Shown here: one piece after another, positions 18,203 to 27,129 of the stretch | Numbering within the stretch: position 1 is the first letter of the stretch | Layout of the letters: the number at the start of each line of letters is the position of its first letter | Assembly (NCBI GenBank): GCA_030653545.1 | Contig: JAURZE010000026.1 | Span: forward strand, 332,051 to 396,050 | Direction of reading: 5' to 3' | Length of the DNA stretch: 64,000 nucleotides | Origin: Nitrospira sp. | Lineage (GTDB): Bacteria; Nitrospirota; Nitrospiria; Nitrospirales; Nitrospiraceae | Made by a program: the position numbers and the translations under genes | Notes under the pieces: generated by a model | The model's database searches: none | What the model saw: only the letters and a program-made list of their open reading frames with translations | What the model was told of the DNA's origin: nothing

Positions 18203-20195
18203 CCGCCACCTCCCACGCATCCACGGTCTTGATGAACTTATTGACTATGGGCCCCTTGGCCGACAGATCGTAGCTCCACGTCGCTCGCCCATCGGCCCGG
18301 CTCACCAGATCGAATCCCAGCTTTGCATACGCATCTTCCGCCATCGCATTCTTCTCGCTGGGAACGTAGGTTCCCCGCAACGACGTGCAGCCCAGTTCTT
18401 CGGCCCGCCGGCACACATGCTCCATAATCGTCCCCTCGACTGTGCGACCGATCACTCGGCAACTCATCAGCCAGGTATCAATGTCCAGAACCGTCCCCTC
18501 CTGCAGCGCAATGACCAGGGCCACCAGTCCATGGTCGGCGAAGCGATCCCGCAGCCGCAGGTACAGATGGACGCACTTTTGATCACTGACGAAACTCTCC
18601 AGCTGCGGCATCCCGTGGCGCTTCGTGGTGAGATTAAACTGATTCGTCTTGCCAATCAGCTGGGCAACTCTGGGCAAATGCAACGCATCGAAGGGGGCCA
18701 CGATCGCCTGCATATGAAGGCTTTGATAGAACTCCTCGATGGATCCCGCCGTCGCTTCAAGCTCCCGGATTTGCGCGCGGGCCCGGTACTGTTCGGCTCG
18801 CGCGGCATCTTCCTGCGTATACGAACCGGTTTCAAACGACAGACACTCTGACAGCGCCCTGACATAGTAAGAGGCGTCGTCTGGAAGCGGAACCACCTCG
18901 ACCTCAGGGACAAACTGCCTCATCGCTTCACGTTCAACCGGGTTATCATCCACGAATACCAGCGCATCCAACCCTATCCCAAGTTCTTGTGCGATCCTGC
19001 GGATATTTTGCGGCTTTGGTTCCCAATTGGCAACAAAGACCGCGATATCGTCACGTTTCAAGCGCATCTCCGGATGCTGCTCGAACGGCTGCAACGCATC
19101 GGCGTGATTGTTTTTTGAGCAGACCGCCAAGATCACACCCTTGTGCTTCAACTTGAGAATGTACTCCTGAAATGCGACAAACGCCTCTCCGTCTACCCCG
19201 TTTCCCAATTTGATGCCGGCCAGCCCTTCTTCGGCGATCACGCCTCCCCAGAGAGTATTGTCGAGATCCAGGACAAGACATTTCCGGCTCAATCCCAGAT
19301 CAGCGCCGATGACCGCCGCCGTATGGCGGGCGAGCACAGGGACCGCTTGCAGCGCGACGGCTTGTTTCGCCAGATGCCAGAAGCGGGGATCGAACCACCG
19401 CGCTTTCCCCACGAACGACGAAAGTCGCTCGCAGTCAACGATCGACACCGCATTGCCCGCTTCTTCGCCAATCCTGGCATTGACGGCCTGCGCCATCATA
19501 TAGCGGGACCCCGGAAGGCGCGCCGCAAGATGGCCCGCCGGCACTTCGCACGGCAGCGCAAAATTGTGCTGAACGACCCTCGCCCGGGAACGTTCCTTAA
19601 CGGTTCGCCAGAGCGAGGTCCAGCGCGCAACTTCCGCACGAATCGATTCCTGCGGCGCGGCGCTGTACTCCGGAAGCCGCAGATCTCCCTCATGCACAGC
19701 CAGCACAACGAAGTCCGGATCGAACGCATAGAGGCGACTGTTCGGATCGATGATCTCCTGCTCATACTGCCCATACTCGCTTTCCACGACCTCGAGACGC
19801 ATACCCCGCCGACCGGCCGCCAGCATCAGCAGCTGGCCCAGTTGAGCGGTCGTATAACTTCCGAGGAGCGCCACCTTGGCGGAGCGGAGCTTCGGCCCGG
19901 AGATGTCCGCATAGCGCTGCACCAGCCTGCCGGCCGCCTGCCACGATGTGAAATCGTCTTCGGCGTCGACCACCGTCAGCGCCCAGCGGCAGGCCTCGGG
20001 GATATTGCCCAGCTCCTCGTAACTCCGCGCGAGTTTCAAGCAGAGCCCCGCCTGAGGCGGATCGGAGAGCGCTTCGAGATAGAGAGGAATGGCATCCCCG
20101 GCCCTGCCGGACTTCCGCAATTCATCGGCGCGGGCCATAAGCGCGGTCGCATCGCGTATTCGGTCGTGTGATTGGTCAGACATTCTATGCGCCAT
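18189..20195 (-). CDS. FkbH-like HAD-superfamily protein (HAD-IIIC), probable glyceryl-ACP synthase
   Basis: 668 residues. An N-terminal TPR-like helical part (1-95) precedes an SGNH-like region (about 105-290). The HAD domain starts with CLVLDLDNTLWGGVI (catalytic aspartates D310 and D312) and includes CSKNN and FVDDNPVERE. The C-terminal ~150 residues look GNAT-like (KTNQFNLTTKRH). FkbH-family proteins take 1,3-bisphosphoglycerate, dephosphorylate it and load a glyceryl group onto an ACP. The next gene is exactly such an ACP, overlapping by 14 bases, so the pair very likely acts together. A second ATG (MSDQ, 20183) is an alternative start. Confidence 0.88.
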   Translation of the reverse strand: MAHRMSDQSHDRIRDATALMARADELRKSGRAGDAIPLYLEALSDPPQAGLCLKLARSYEELGNIPEACRWALTVVDAEDDFTSWQAAGRLVQRYADISGPKLRSAKVALLGSYTTAQLGQLLMLAAGRRGMRLEVVESEYGQYEQEIIDPNSRLYAFDPDFVVLAVHEGDLRLPEYSAAPQESIRAEVARWTSLWRTVKERSRARVVQHNFALPCEVPAGHLAARLPGSRYMMAQAVNARIGEEAGNAVSIVDCERLSSFVGKARWFDPRFWHLAKQAVALQAVPVLARHTAAVIGADLGLSRKCLVLDLDNTLWGGVIAEEGLAGIKLGNGVDGEAFVAFQEYILKLKHKGVILAVCSKNNHADALQPFEQHPEMRLKRDDIAVFVANWEPKPQNIRRIAQELGIGLDALVFVDDNPVEREAMRQFVPEVEVVPLPDDASYYVRALSECLSFETGSYTQEDAARAEQYRARAQIRELEATAGSIEEFYQSLHMQAIVAPFDALHLPRVAQLIGKTNQFNLTTKRHGMPQLESFVSDQKCVHLYLRLRDRFADHGLVALVIALQEGTVLDIDTWLMSCRVIGRTVEGTIMEHVCRRAEELGCTSLRGTYVPSEKNAMAEDAYAKLGFDLVSRADGRATWSYDLSAKGPIVNKFIKTVDAWEVADGGA

Positions 20196-20255
20196 CTGCG
20201 CCGCAGACTTGCGGCCTCCTCACTGAGGGAGAGTACTACGATGATCCTCCCTGAC

Positions 20256-20795
20256 CTAGCATTTCTTCATCTGGATCATGCGGGGCGCCTCCACAAAAAC
20301 CGTCGCGCCGGCCGGAACATTTGTCGTGATCACGGTATTGGGACCGATCTTGGCGCCATCCCCGATGGTGACCTTGCCAAGAATGACAGCCCCGGCGCCG
20401 ATATCGACCCGGTGTCCGATCTTGGGCGCGTCGTTAAACCGTTCCCAGGTCACCGCACCGATCGTGACGTTTTGACGGATGATGCAGTCATCTCCGATGT
20501 GGCTATGGGGATGAAGCACAATTCCGCTTTGATGCGCAATCCGAAACCGGCGTCCGATGACCGTGCTGCGGGGAATCTCAATTCCGTAGTGATTTCTCAC
20601 ATACCGCCAGAGCACTCGATAGAGCAACAGCACGCTCGAGCGAAGCAGTCCCTCGCTTCGTTCCCATCCCCAAAATCCCAGCCGGTGCACAGCAATGGCT
20701 CGAAACCCTGGCTCAGTCCAGTCCTTGTGATTGGCGATCCAATCCTCATGGATCTGCCGGCACAAGTCTCTAATAAGATCGTATTGTTTCATCAT
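20256..20795 (-). CDS. Left-handed beta-helix acyltransferase, serine O-acetyltransferase-like
   Basis: 179 residues starting MMKQYDLIRDL. An N-terminal helical region with AIAVHRLGFW is followed by hexapeptide repeats (IGDDCIIRQNVTIG, IGHRVDIGAGAVILG, IGDGAKIGPNTVI) forming a left-handed beta-helix, as in CysE and related sugar acyltransferases. The histidine in VLHPHSHIGDD is at the usual active-site turn. It uses acyl-CoA, or possibly acyl-ACP. It is transcribed immediately before the FkbH/ACP/MaoC-SDR genes, so it is a candidate for moving the ACP-bound acyl group onto a sugar. Acetylation of serine or of a sugar hydroxyl from acetyl-CoA is the default alternative. Confidence 0.85.
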   Translation of the reverse strand: MMKQYDLIRDLCRQIHEDWIANHKDWTEPGFRAIAVHRLGFWGWERSEGLLRSSVLLLYRVLWRYVRNHYGIEIPRSTVIGRRFRIAHQSGIVLHPHSHIGDDCIIRQNVTIGAVTWERFNDAPKIGHRVDIGAGAVILGKVTIGDGAKIGPNTVITTNVPAGATVFVEAPRMIQMKKC

Positions 20796-20916
20796 GCCCC
20801 TGCTTACCTGCCAGAGCGCGATGCGCTGCTGGTTCTCACATACCTACACTCTGACGAAAAAGGACAAGCCGGCACCACACGGCGTTTCCGCAGGCCCCAT
20901 CCCTGCGCTCGAGAAT

Positions 20917-22224
20917 CTACTTCACACTCCGAAGAGATTGCTTAGGGGTGGCTGGTGCTTGCACGAGTGGGGAGGCCCCGGCCTTGTCGGCGTGCAACCG
21001 GAAGATACTATCGATCACAGACCGATAGACCTCCGTCCACCGTTCGCGAGTATGGTGAGTACGAGCCGATTCCCAGGCGCCCCGGGCCATCGCCTGCAGC
21101 TTGCCGCCGGGAGAAGCAGCGATTCTTTGCACTGCCCGCTTGATCTCGCCCACCGAACAGCGCGGCAACACCACACCGAAATCATCTACATCGACTCCGC
21201 TCTCATAACTGATGATCGGAATGAGCCCTGCATGCATGCCTCCGATCACCGACCCGCTTCTGGCTTCCGATGCGGACGCGGAAAGGATTCCCACACAGCG
21301 CTCGGCCAACCCCATAAAGCGGTCGCTACTGAGATCCATCCATCCCTCGGTATGAATATTGGGGGTCTCATACAGTTCTTTGAAGTAGGCCCGCTCAAAT
21401 TCCTTTTCCCCCTTGATAGGACCGCACACCGTCAGGTGACAGCCCGGCATGCCGGCAAAGGCTTCCAGAATCAAGTCGAGCCCCTTGTGGACAAGCCCCC
21501 CGCTGTTGATCCACAGGAACTGATTGCGGCAGCCTTGCCAGTCCTTGTCGGCAGGCCACGGATACAGCACCGGAGCAGCGACCGGCACAGGAAAGATCTG
21601 TTTCCCCGCGTATCGAAACGTCTCCATGCTGAACCGGTTCCCGTTCATCGTCGCATAGTCTGCATGTTCGATCCCGAGATGCGGCACCTCATATCGCCAG
21701 GGCTTCAGCGTCACACCGCGGCGCTGCTGCAAGTCGAGCAGGCGGCTGGCTTCCGCCGCGTTCTGGAAGAGCGGATGCGCCGTGTCGATATGCAACACTT
21801 TGATGCAGTCGGGATTCAGGGCGGGAGCCAGCCGTTCAAGATTCCACCGGGTATCGACCATCATGGCGTAGTCACGCCTGGGCCAGAAGGTTTTGTTGTG
21901 AAAGTTGATGACGTCGACACCGTACCCGAGGTCTAAGAACGTCTGCGCCATCTGCAGCGCCACCCAATAGTGATGGTGATCCCTCGGGATCGGCTGCCCC
22001 GGCGGCAGCAGGAAGGCCTTGACCACATGCGAGAGCAGCACATAGCCTTTCGGTGGCCCCTGCGGTTCGAGAGACACCACTGCACGATTGAGAATCTCCT
22101 GGCTCAAATTCTCCCGGGCCTGCAAAGCCGCAGCCTTGACCACACTCCCCAGAATATAAAGCCGGGACGATTTCACCGCAGAGATCAGGCGCGCTCTGTT
22201 AATTGGGTCTTGAAAGAAGATCAT
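20917..22224 (-). CDS. Glycosyltransferase (GT-B), cassette copy A
   Basis: 435 residues from the ATG at 22224, which overlaps the upstream stop as ATGA and has GGAGGTGAG before it. The central part has HIDTAHPLFQNAAEASRLLD, then FLWINSGGLVHKGLDLILEAF and HAGLIPIISYESGVDVDDFGV. The VHKGLDL and C-terminal blocks are those of GT4-like GT-B enzymes, although the usual EAMACG motif is replaced by IGGMHAGLIPI. It is clearly paralogous to the protein encoded at 23397-24614, with about half of aligned positions identical by eye. It is translationally coupled to the beta-propeller protein gene upstream. Substrate unknown. Confidence 0.8.
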   Translation of the reverse strand: MIFFQDPINRARLISAVKSSRLYILGSVVKAAALQARENLSQEILNRAVVSLEPQGPPKGYVLLSHVVKAFLLPPGQPIPRDHHHYWVALQMAQTFLDLGYGVDVINFHNKTFWPRRDYAMMVDTRWNLERLAPALNPDCIKVLHIDTAHPLFQNAAEASRLLDLQQRRGVTLKPWRYEVPHLGIEHADYATMNGNRFSMETFRYAGKQIFPVPVAAPVLYPWPADKDWQGCRNQFLWINSGGLVHKGLDLILEAFAGMPGCHLTVCGPIKGEKEFERAYFKELYETPNIHTEGWMDLSSDRFMGLAERCVGILSASASEARSGSVIGGMHAGLIPIISYESGVDVDDFGVVLPRCSVGEIKRAVQRIAASPGGKLQAMARGAWESARTHHTRERWTEVYRSVIDSIFRLHADKAGASPLVQAPATPKQSLRSVK

Positions 22225-23195
22225 GTCGCACTCACCTCCCCTCCGAGGCCCTCCACCCCGTCCACGCAGGCCACCCATTGTCCGTCGCCTATGCAATGGG
22301 CATCGATGTGAGACAGACGTGATCGGTTCCAGCCATTCCCCCCCGAAGAGAACAAGGGGTCCGGACTACAAGGGGTCTCGCTGTACCGCGCCGTGGTCAA
22401 CTCCGTAATTGAGAACGCCCGGACGACGGGTCCATGGCCCGGCTTGCAGGCGTACGCAAACCGCATCAAACGGCCCTCATGCGCCACGATTCTTCCCGCC
22501 GGTCTCACAACGGCGCGATCCGTGACGCCGATTGGGCTCTGCGGATGTTCTCTCCATGGCCCCAGCAACTCGTCCGCCCAATAGAGCCGAAGAGCTGCGC
22601 CCCTGTCCTCTGCATCGGACAACGTAAAGAGCCACCACCGGCCCTCGTGGCGAACGAGCGAAGGAGCGTAAAACCTCCCTCGCAGCAGAATGCCGGCCAG
22701 CGCCCAGCGAACAGGAAACTCAAACGCCTTGTAGAGGCGCAGCATCCCCGCCTCGGCACTCTGGGGAAGCATGTAGTAGCCGCCGTTCCACTCGAAGAGG
22801 AAGGGGGACGACAGGGGGTACGGTTTAGCGAGCACAATCTGGCGATAGGTCCAATGCTTGGCGTCATCGCTGGTCGCCCACCCGATCTCGCCCTTTTCCG
22901 AGTCGCAATTGAGCACTTCAAATAACATGTGCCAGCGTCCGGCGACTTGCAGCATAAAGGGAGTCCGGACGGATGAAGCCCGGCAATCCCCGACGTCCTG
23001 AGCCGTGAGCGCCGGTTTGGTCATCCCCGCATGATCCTGCCCCAGATCCAGGGGAGACGGCCCGGCCAGTATGCCGATCGACCACTTCTGCGCGCCGGCA
23101 GCAGGACCATGAGCCTGGCGGTAGAAGAAGTCCCGCAACCCCTGCCATACTCCTGAGAGGTTTCTCCGCGGCACTACGCCCTCCGCTCCCGCCAC
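22221..23195 (-). CDS. Beta-propeller protein of the GINT1 N-terminal / GH43-like type, copy A
   Basis: 324 residues. WSIGILAGPSPLDL, TPFMLQVAGRWHMLFEV, GEIGWATSDDAKHWTY, and FEWNGGYYMLPQSAE are the repeated blade motifs of the five-bladed propeller seen in GH43-like proteins. They also occur in the N-terminal domain of glucosamine inositolphosphorylceramide transferase relatives, which occur in bacterial polysaccharide loci. No signal peptide is evident, so a cytoplasmic role is likely despite the glycosidase-like fold. It is paralogous to 26126-27115 and coupled (ATGA) to glycosyltransferase copy A. The function is not established. It could be a sugar-binding partner or transferase module working with that glycosyltransferase. 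Confidence 0.72.
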   Translation of the reverse strand: MAGAEGVVPRRNLSGVWQGLRDFFYRQAHGPAAGAQKWSIGILAGPSPLDLGQDHAGMTKPALTAQDVGDCRASSVRTPFMLQVAGRWHMLFEVLNCDSEKGEIGWATSDDAKHWTYRQIVLAKPYPLSSPFLFEWNGGYYMLPQSAEAGMLRLYKAFEFPVRWALAGILLRGRFYAPSLVRHEGRWWLFTLSDAEDRGAALRLYWADELLGPWREHPQSPIGVTDRAVVRPAGRIVAHEGRLMRFAYACKPGHGPVVRAFSITELTTARYSETPCSPDPLFSSGGNGWNRSRLSHIDAHCIGDGQWVACVDGVEGLGGEVSAT

Positions 23196-23396
23196 CCATC
23201 ATGGACCATCATGTCGTGACCGTACGCTCCCCCGTCAATGGAATCAGCCATACTCTCCTCCCGCCTAGCACTACCAACGCAAGCCAGACAACTACGTTGA
23301 CCGGTTAACCTGAACCGCAAGCCCGCATTCCGCCGGCCTGCAGTCGGACGTCGTACAGTCCAGTTCCGGAAACCACAACGCTGTACAGGCCAGTCT

Positions 23397-24614
23397 CTAA
23401 CAAGGGCGGCCATGTTCCCGTAAGATCTCTCGAATGGTCTGCCGGTAGACACGAGAAAAGTGTTCGCGGGTATGATGCGCCCTGACATGCTCCCAGGCGC
23501 GGCGCGCCCGCTCCTCCAGCACCGCCGCCGGCATCTCGGCGATCGTCCGGACACCGTCTCGAATATCCTCTACCGAAACGCCCTTGAGGAGCACACCGAA
23601 ATCGTGCACATCGACACTGGACTCGTAGTTGACGATCGGAATGAGCCCCGCATGCATGGTCTCGATCACGCACGCGGCGCCGCCTTCCGAGCAGGACGTG
23701 AACACATGCGCGATACAGCGATCCGCCAGATCGAGAAACTCCCGGCTGTCGATATCGATCCACCCGCGCAGGTGAATATTCGGAGTCTCGAACAGTTCCC
23801 TGCGGTACGCCGCCACGAAGTCCGGCTCACGTTCGACCGGACCGCAGATCGTCAGGTGATACTCGGGCATCCCGGCAAACGCCTCCAGCACGAGATCCAG
23901 CCCCTTGTGGACCATCCCATAACTGGCGAACCAGAGAAAGTGCCGCCGGCTGGCTGAAAAACTTTTCCCGGCCGGCCAGGGACAGAGCCGCGCGGCAGGG
24001 ATCGGAATTCGATAGATCGGCTTGCCCGCGTAGCGATAGGTCCCGATGGTGAAGTCGTTGGCGCAGACGGTCGCGCAATCGGCATGCTCGATGGCGAGAT
24101 TGGGCCGTTCGTATCTGACCGGGAGAAGCGTGCCCCCTCTCCGCCGTTGCATATCGAGCAACCGACTGGCCTCGGCTGCGTTCTGAAACAGCATGTGGGC
24201 CGTGTCGATGTGCAGGATCTTCAGGCAACCCCGGCCGAGCAGCGGGGCAAGCCGCTGGAGATTGTATCGCGTGTCGATGATGACATCATAGCCCGTCTTC
24301 GGAAGGAAATCGTGATTACAGAAGCTGATGACATCCACGCGATAGCCCAGCTCCAAAAACGTCCTGGCCATATCGAGGGCCGTCCAGAAATTCGTATGCG
24401 TGTTGGGAACGGGCCGGTTGGGATTGTTCAAGAAGTCGCCTCTGATGTGCGACAGCAGCACCGTCCCTCGCGGCGATCCCTCGGGAAGGAGAGACGTGAC
24501 CTCGCTATCCCCCAGTTCCGCCTCCTTGACGATCTGCGGCAAACGCCAATAGACCGCTCTCGCAACCCGATAGACCTTGAACCTGGCGAAAAGGCGCCTT
24601 AGGGCGGGAAACAT
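23397..24614 (-). CDS. Glycosyltransferase (GT-B), cassette copy B
   Basis: 405 residues, beginning MFPALRRLFARFKVYRVARA. It shares HIDTAHMLFQNAAEASRLLD, YRYAGKPI, MVHKGLDLVLEAFAGMP and HAGLIPIVNYESSVDVHDFGV with the protein from 20917-22224, so the two arose by duplication. GT-B fold and nucleotide-sugar use are inferred from the C-terminal blocks. There is a 200-base gap downstream before the copy A beta-propeller gene, and this gap contains a short direct repeat. It lies 51 bases downstream of the SGNH gene and is part of the same operon. Donor and acceptor unknown. Confidence 0.8.
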   Translation of the reverse strand: MFPALRRLFARFKVYRVARAVYWRLPQIVKEAELGDSEVTSLLPEGSPRGTVLLSHIRGDFLNNPNRPVPNTHTNFWTALDMARTFLELGYRVDVISFCNHDFLPKTGYDVIIDTRYNLQRLAPLLGRGCLKILHIDTAHMLFQNAAEASRLLDMQRRRGGTLLPVRYERPNLAIEHADCATVCANDFTIGTYRYAGKPIYRIPIPAARLCPWPAGKSFSASRRHFLWFASYGMVHKGLDLVLEAFAGMPEYHLTICGPVEREPDFVAAYRRELFETPNIHLRGWIDIDSREFLDLADRCIAHVFTSCSEGGAACVIETMHAGLIPIVNYESSVDVHDFGVLLKGVSVEDIRDGVRTIAEMPAAVLEERARRAWEHVRAHHTREHFSRVYRQTIREILREHGRPC

Positions 24615-24665
24615 GACGACCTCTTTAGTGAATGGATGAAACTCTCATCTAGCGGAAAGCACACT

Positions 24666-26129
24666 TTATCGAGCGAAAGAATTCATCTGAGCAGCCGCTC
24701 CTGCTCCGTCCAACACTCTCAAAACTTCCTCACCAACCAGCCGATGCCCGGCGGCGTTGTAGTGATTCGAGCGCCGGAATGGAAACAATCCGACAGGATC
24801 CGGATGACCGGCGAAGACCGGATGCAGATCGATCAGCGACAGCTTCAGATCGGTGACGAGCCGAAGGACCCGTTCTCGATTCTTGTTGGCAGCCTCCGGC
24901 TTGGCATAGCGCTCCCACTGCGGAAGATACACGAAGTGCAGCTCCCCGCCCCACCCGTGAACCGTGGCCATCGCCTCAACCAGCACGTCGCGAAACTGCT
25001 GCATCTTTTCATCCGTTGCCTCGGCAGAGAAATATAGCTGGCCCGCGCGGATGACATCGACCTCCTGCAGTCCCGCGCGCCAGCGAGTGAATAACTGCCG
25101 GACATGATGTAATTTGACCGCATCTTCCAGTCCGATTTGCGGGCCCAGCGCCTGGCGGGTTTGCGCAATGTAGGCCTTCAACGCCTGATCGATCCTGTCC
25201 TGCCGGGCCCACAGCGACTGGGTGTATCCTCCCGTCAGATATCGCCTGAGGAGAGGGCTATGCCATTCATGCTCCAGATCCCCCAGATCATTGCCTTCAT
25301 AATAGAACCACAAGACCGTTTTCGGTCGAACGCGAGCCCCGTACTCTTTCAAGGAGGCCAGCATCATAATCGGGCCGTTAGAATCCATGCCGAGATTAAT
25401 GGTCCGCGGATGGCGCGCCCGGATCACTCCGGCAAAACTGTTCTCCGTCGGCACACAGGCGCCGTGCGTGAACGAATCGCCTACCGCGACGACCGCAGGC
25501 CGGTCATCATTCCACAGACCCAGTGGATTATTGAATCCACGCTCGTCGCTTTGGTACATCGCGTACTCTCCGCTCTCGTTACAAAACACGGTGAGCACGT
25601 TGGCTACACCGCCGAGCGGCAGGGCTTCCTCGCCGTCGAGGGACAGGGCTCGAAGCGTCTTCATGGAATCGGGATTGTCCCATGTCAGAACGGCATGGGG
25701 CATGACGGCCGGATACGCGGTACGACCCTCACGTTCGAGATCGGCAATTACCTGCAGTTTGTCCCGGCGGTCGAATGCAGGCTGCGCGGTGGCATTCTCT
25801 TTCAGTCGCGCTTGAGTCGATTCCGGAGTGGCGTCCATGGGGAACGTGAGCCAGCGATTCCGCTCGAAGTTGGCGCGGGCCGAGGCGGTGAAGGCCAGCA
25901 GCAGCTCACCGGCATAGAGCGAGAGGAGCGAACACAGCACGACGAGCGCAAGATTGACCTTCGCGGCAGGATTCAACCACCTGGTCGCAACGAACCCCGC
26001 CCCGACGACGGCCAAACCGACATAGTGCGGAGCCCACCCATGGGTGGCCGTGAGATACGCGACGAACAGAATCATGCCGGACCCGATCCCGGACAGGATC
26101 CAATCGGCCGCGCGTATCAGATGCGTCAT
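24666..26129 (-). CDS. Membrane-anchored SGNH-like protein, probable polysaccharide O-acyltransferase
   Basis: 487 residues from the ATG at 26129, which overlaps the upstream stop as ATGA and has AAGGAG five bases before. The first ~90 residues carry three hydrophobic segments (IGSGMILFVAYL, GLAVVGAGFVATRWL, LALVVLCSLLSLYAG). The remainder has VVAVGDSFTHGACV (SGNH block I), GNDLGD (block III-like) and, near the end, FRRSNHYNAAGHRLV (histidine region). It is paralogous to 10272-11558 and shares the NxxLWFYYEGNDL block with it. It probably modifies the polysaccharide in the periplasm by acetylation or other acylation. Esterase activity is the alternative. Confidence 0.72.
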   Translation of the reverse strand: MTHLIRAADWILSGIGSGMILFVAYLTATHGWAPHYVGLAVVGAGFVATRWLNPAAKVNLALVVLCSLLSLYAGELLLAFTASARANFERNRWLTFPMDATPESTQARLKENATAQPAFDRRDKLQVIADLEREGRTAYPAVMPHAVLTWDNPDSMKTLRALSLDGEEALPLGGVANVLTVFCNESGEYAMYQSDERGFNNPLGLWNDDRPAVVAVGDSFTHGACVPTENSFAGVIRARHPRTINLGMDSNGPIMMLASLKEYGARVRPKTVLWFYYEGNDLGDLEHEWHSPLLRRYLTGGYTQSLWARQDRIDQALKAYIAQTRQALGPQIGLEDAVKLHHVRQLFTRWRAGLQEVDVIRAGQLYFSAEATDEKMQQFRDVLVEAMATVHGWGGELHFVYLPQWERYAKPEAANKNRERVLRLVTDLKLSLIDLHPVFAGHPDPVGLFPFRRSNHYNAAGHRLVGEEVLRVLDGAGAAAQMNSFAR

Positions 26130-27115
26130 TGAGGCTCCTTTGACTGTTTTCCAAGCCACATTTTCGACGGGTGAATATTATCGAGCAAACTGGCGACTTT
26201 TCTCCACCCGTCGACTGAGGCAATCCATTGCCCGTTGTCCAGTCGATGGGCATCGACATGATGCATCCCGTGTTGATTCCATCCGGTTCCGCCCGGACCC
26301 AGGATAGAACCCTGCCCCAGCGGCCGTTCTGCATAGGTTGTCCGGCTCAATTCTGTGATCTCAAACGCGCGCACTTCCGTTCCATAGTCCGGGAAACACT
26401 TTTGCGCAAACCGGACCGGGCGACCGTCGACCCTCACCATACGGCCGGCCGGGCGCGCGATATGGGGATTCCACTCGATGATGGGGCTGCGCGGATGTTC
26501 CTCCCATGGCCCCAATAAATCGGTCGCGGAAAACAGCCGCAAGGTGTCGGACCGCCCCTGGCTCGACTCCGCCCACATCCACCACCGGTCGTCGTCACGC
26601 AGAAACGAGCAGTCGGCGTACCCGTGCCCTCTCAGCACGGTTCCGATACAGTCCCATTGATCCGGAAACCGGCGCGCCCGGTACAACCGGACTTCATGAG
26701 CCCGCACCGATTCCGGCACCATATAGTACTCCCCCTGCCATTCGAACACGTAGGGATAGGAGAGGTGATACGGCTCGGCGAGCACGACCCGCTGATACGT
26801 CCACGTGAATCCGTCCGGACTGGTCGCACAGCCGATTTCTCCATGGCTGCGCCGGTTATACAGTTCGAAAAACATGTACCAGGTACCAGCGACGTAGATC
26901 ATGAACGGATCGGCCACCATCACCGCGCACACATCGGTCACATCATCCCGCGTGAGCACCGGTTGCTCGAGGCCTGGCACCGGCGCCAGAGCGAGAGGGG
27001 ACGGCCCCGTATATATCCCGATCGACCACAGATGAGACCACTCCTCGCTGGTCGTCGAATTCGCTGCGTGCGCCAGATTTGACAGCGACTGTTTGAGAAA
27101 ACCCCTGATGCCCAT
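26126..27115 (-). CDS. Beta-propeller protein of the GINT1 N-terminal / GH43-like type, copy B
   Basis: 329 residues. WSIGIYTGPSPLAL, DPFMIYVAGTWYMFFEL, GEIGCATSPDGFTWTYQ and FEWQGEYYMVPESV match block by block the protein from 22221-23195. Further shared blocks are LLGPWEEHPRSPI and HVDAHRLDNGQWIASVDG. These are blades of a five-bladed propeller related to GH43/GH32 folds and to the N-terminal domain of bacterial GINT1-like proteins. There is no signal peptide. It is coupled to the SGNH gene (ATGA overlap) and 14 bases downstream of the epimerase stop. A sugar-recognition or transferase role in side-chain attachment is an inference. Confidence 0.72.
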   Translation of the reverse strand: MGIRGFLKQSLSNLAHAANSTTSEEWSHLWSIGIYTGPSPLALAPVPGLEQPVLTRDDVTDVCAVMVADPFMIYVAGTWYMFFELYNRRSHGEIGCATSPDGFTWTYQRVVLAEPYHLSYPYVFEWQGEYYMVPESVRAHEVRLYRARRFPDQWDCIGTVLRGHGYADCSFLRDDDRWWMWAESSQGRSDTLRLFSATDLLGPWEEHPRSPIIEWNPHIARPAGRMVRVDGRPVRFAQKCFPDYGTEVRAFEITELSRTTYAERPLGQGSILGPGGTGWNQHGMHHVDAHRLDNGQWIASVDGWRKVASLLDNIHPSKMWLGKQSKEPQ

Positions 27116-27129
27116 GTACGCGAGGCCCC

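Noticed and set aside
19143..20171. Plus-strand frame of 342 codons opposite the FkbH-like gene
   Set aside because: It is fully antisense to a gene with clear HAD motifs, has no ribosome-binding site or domain, and is considered a shadow.
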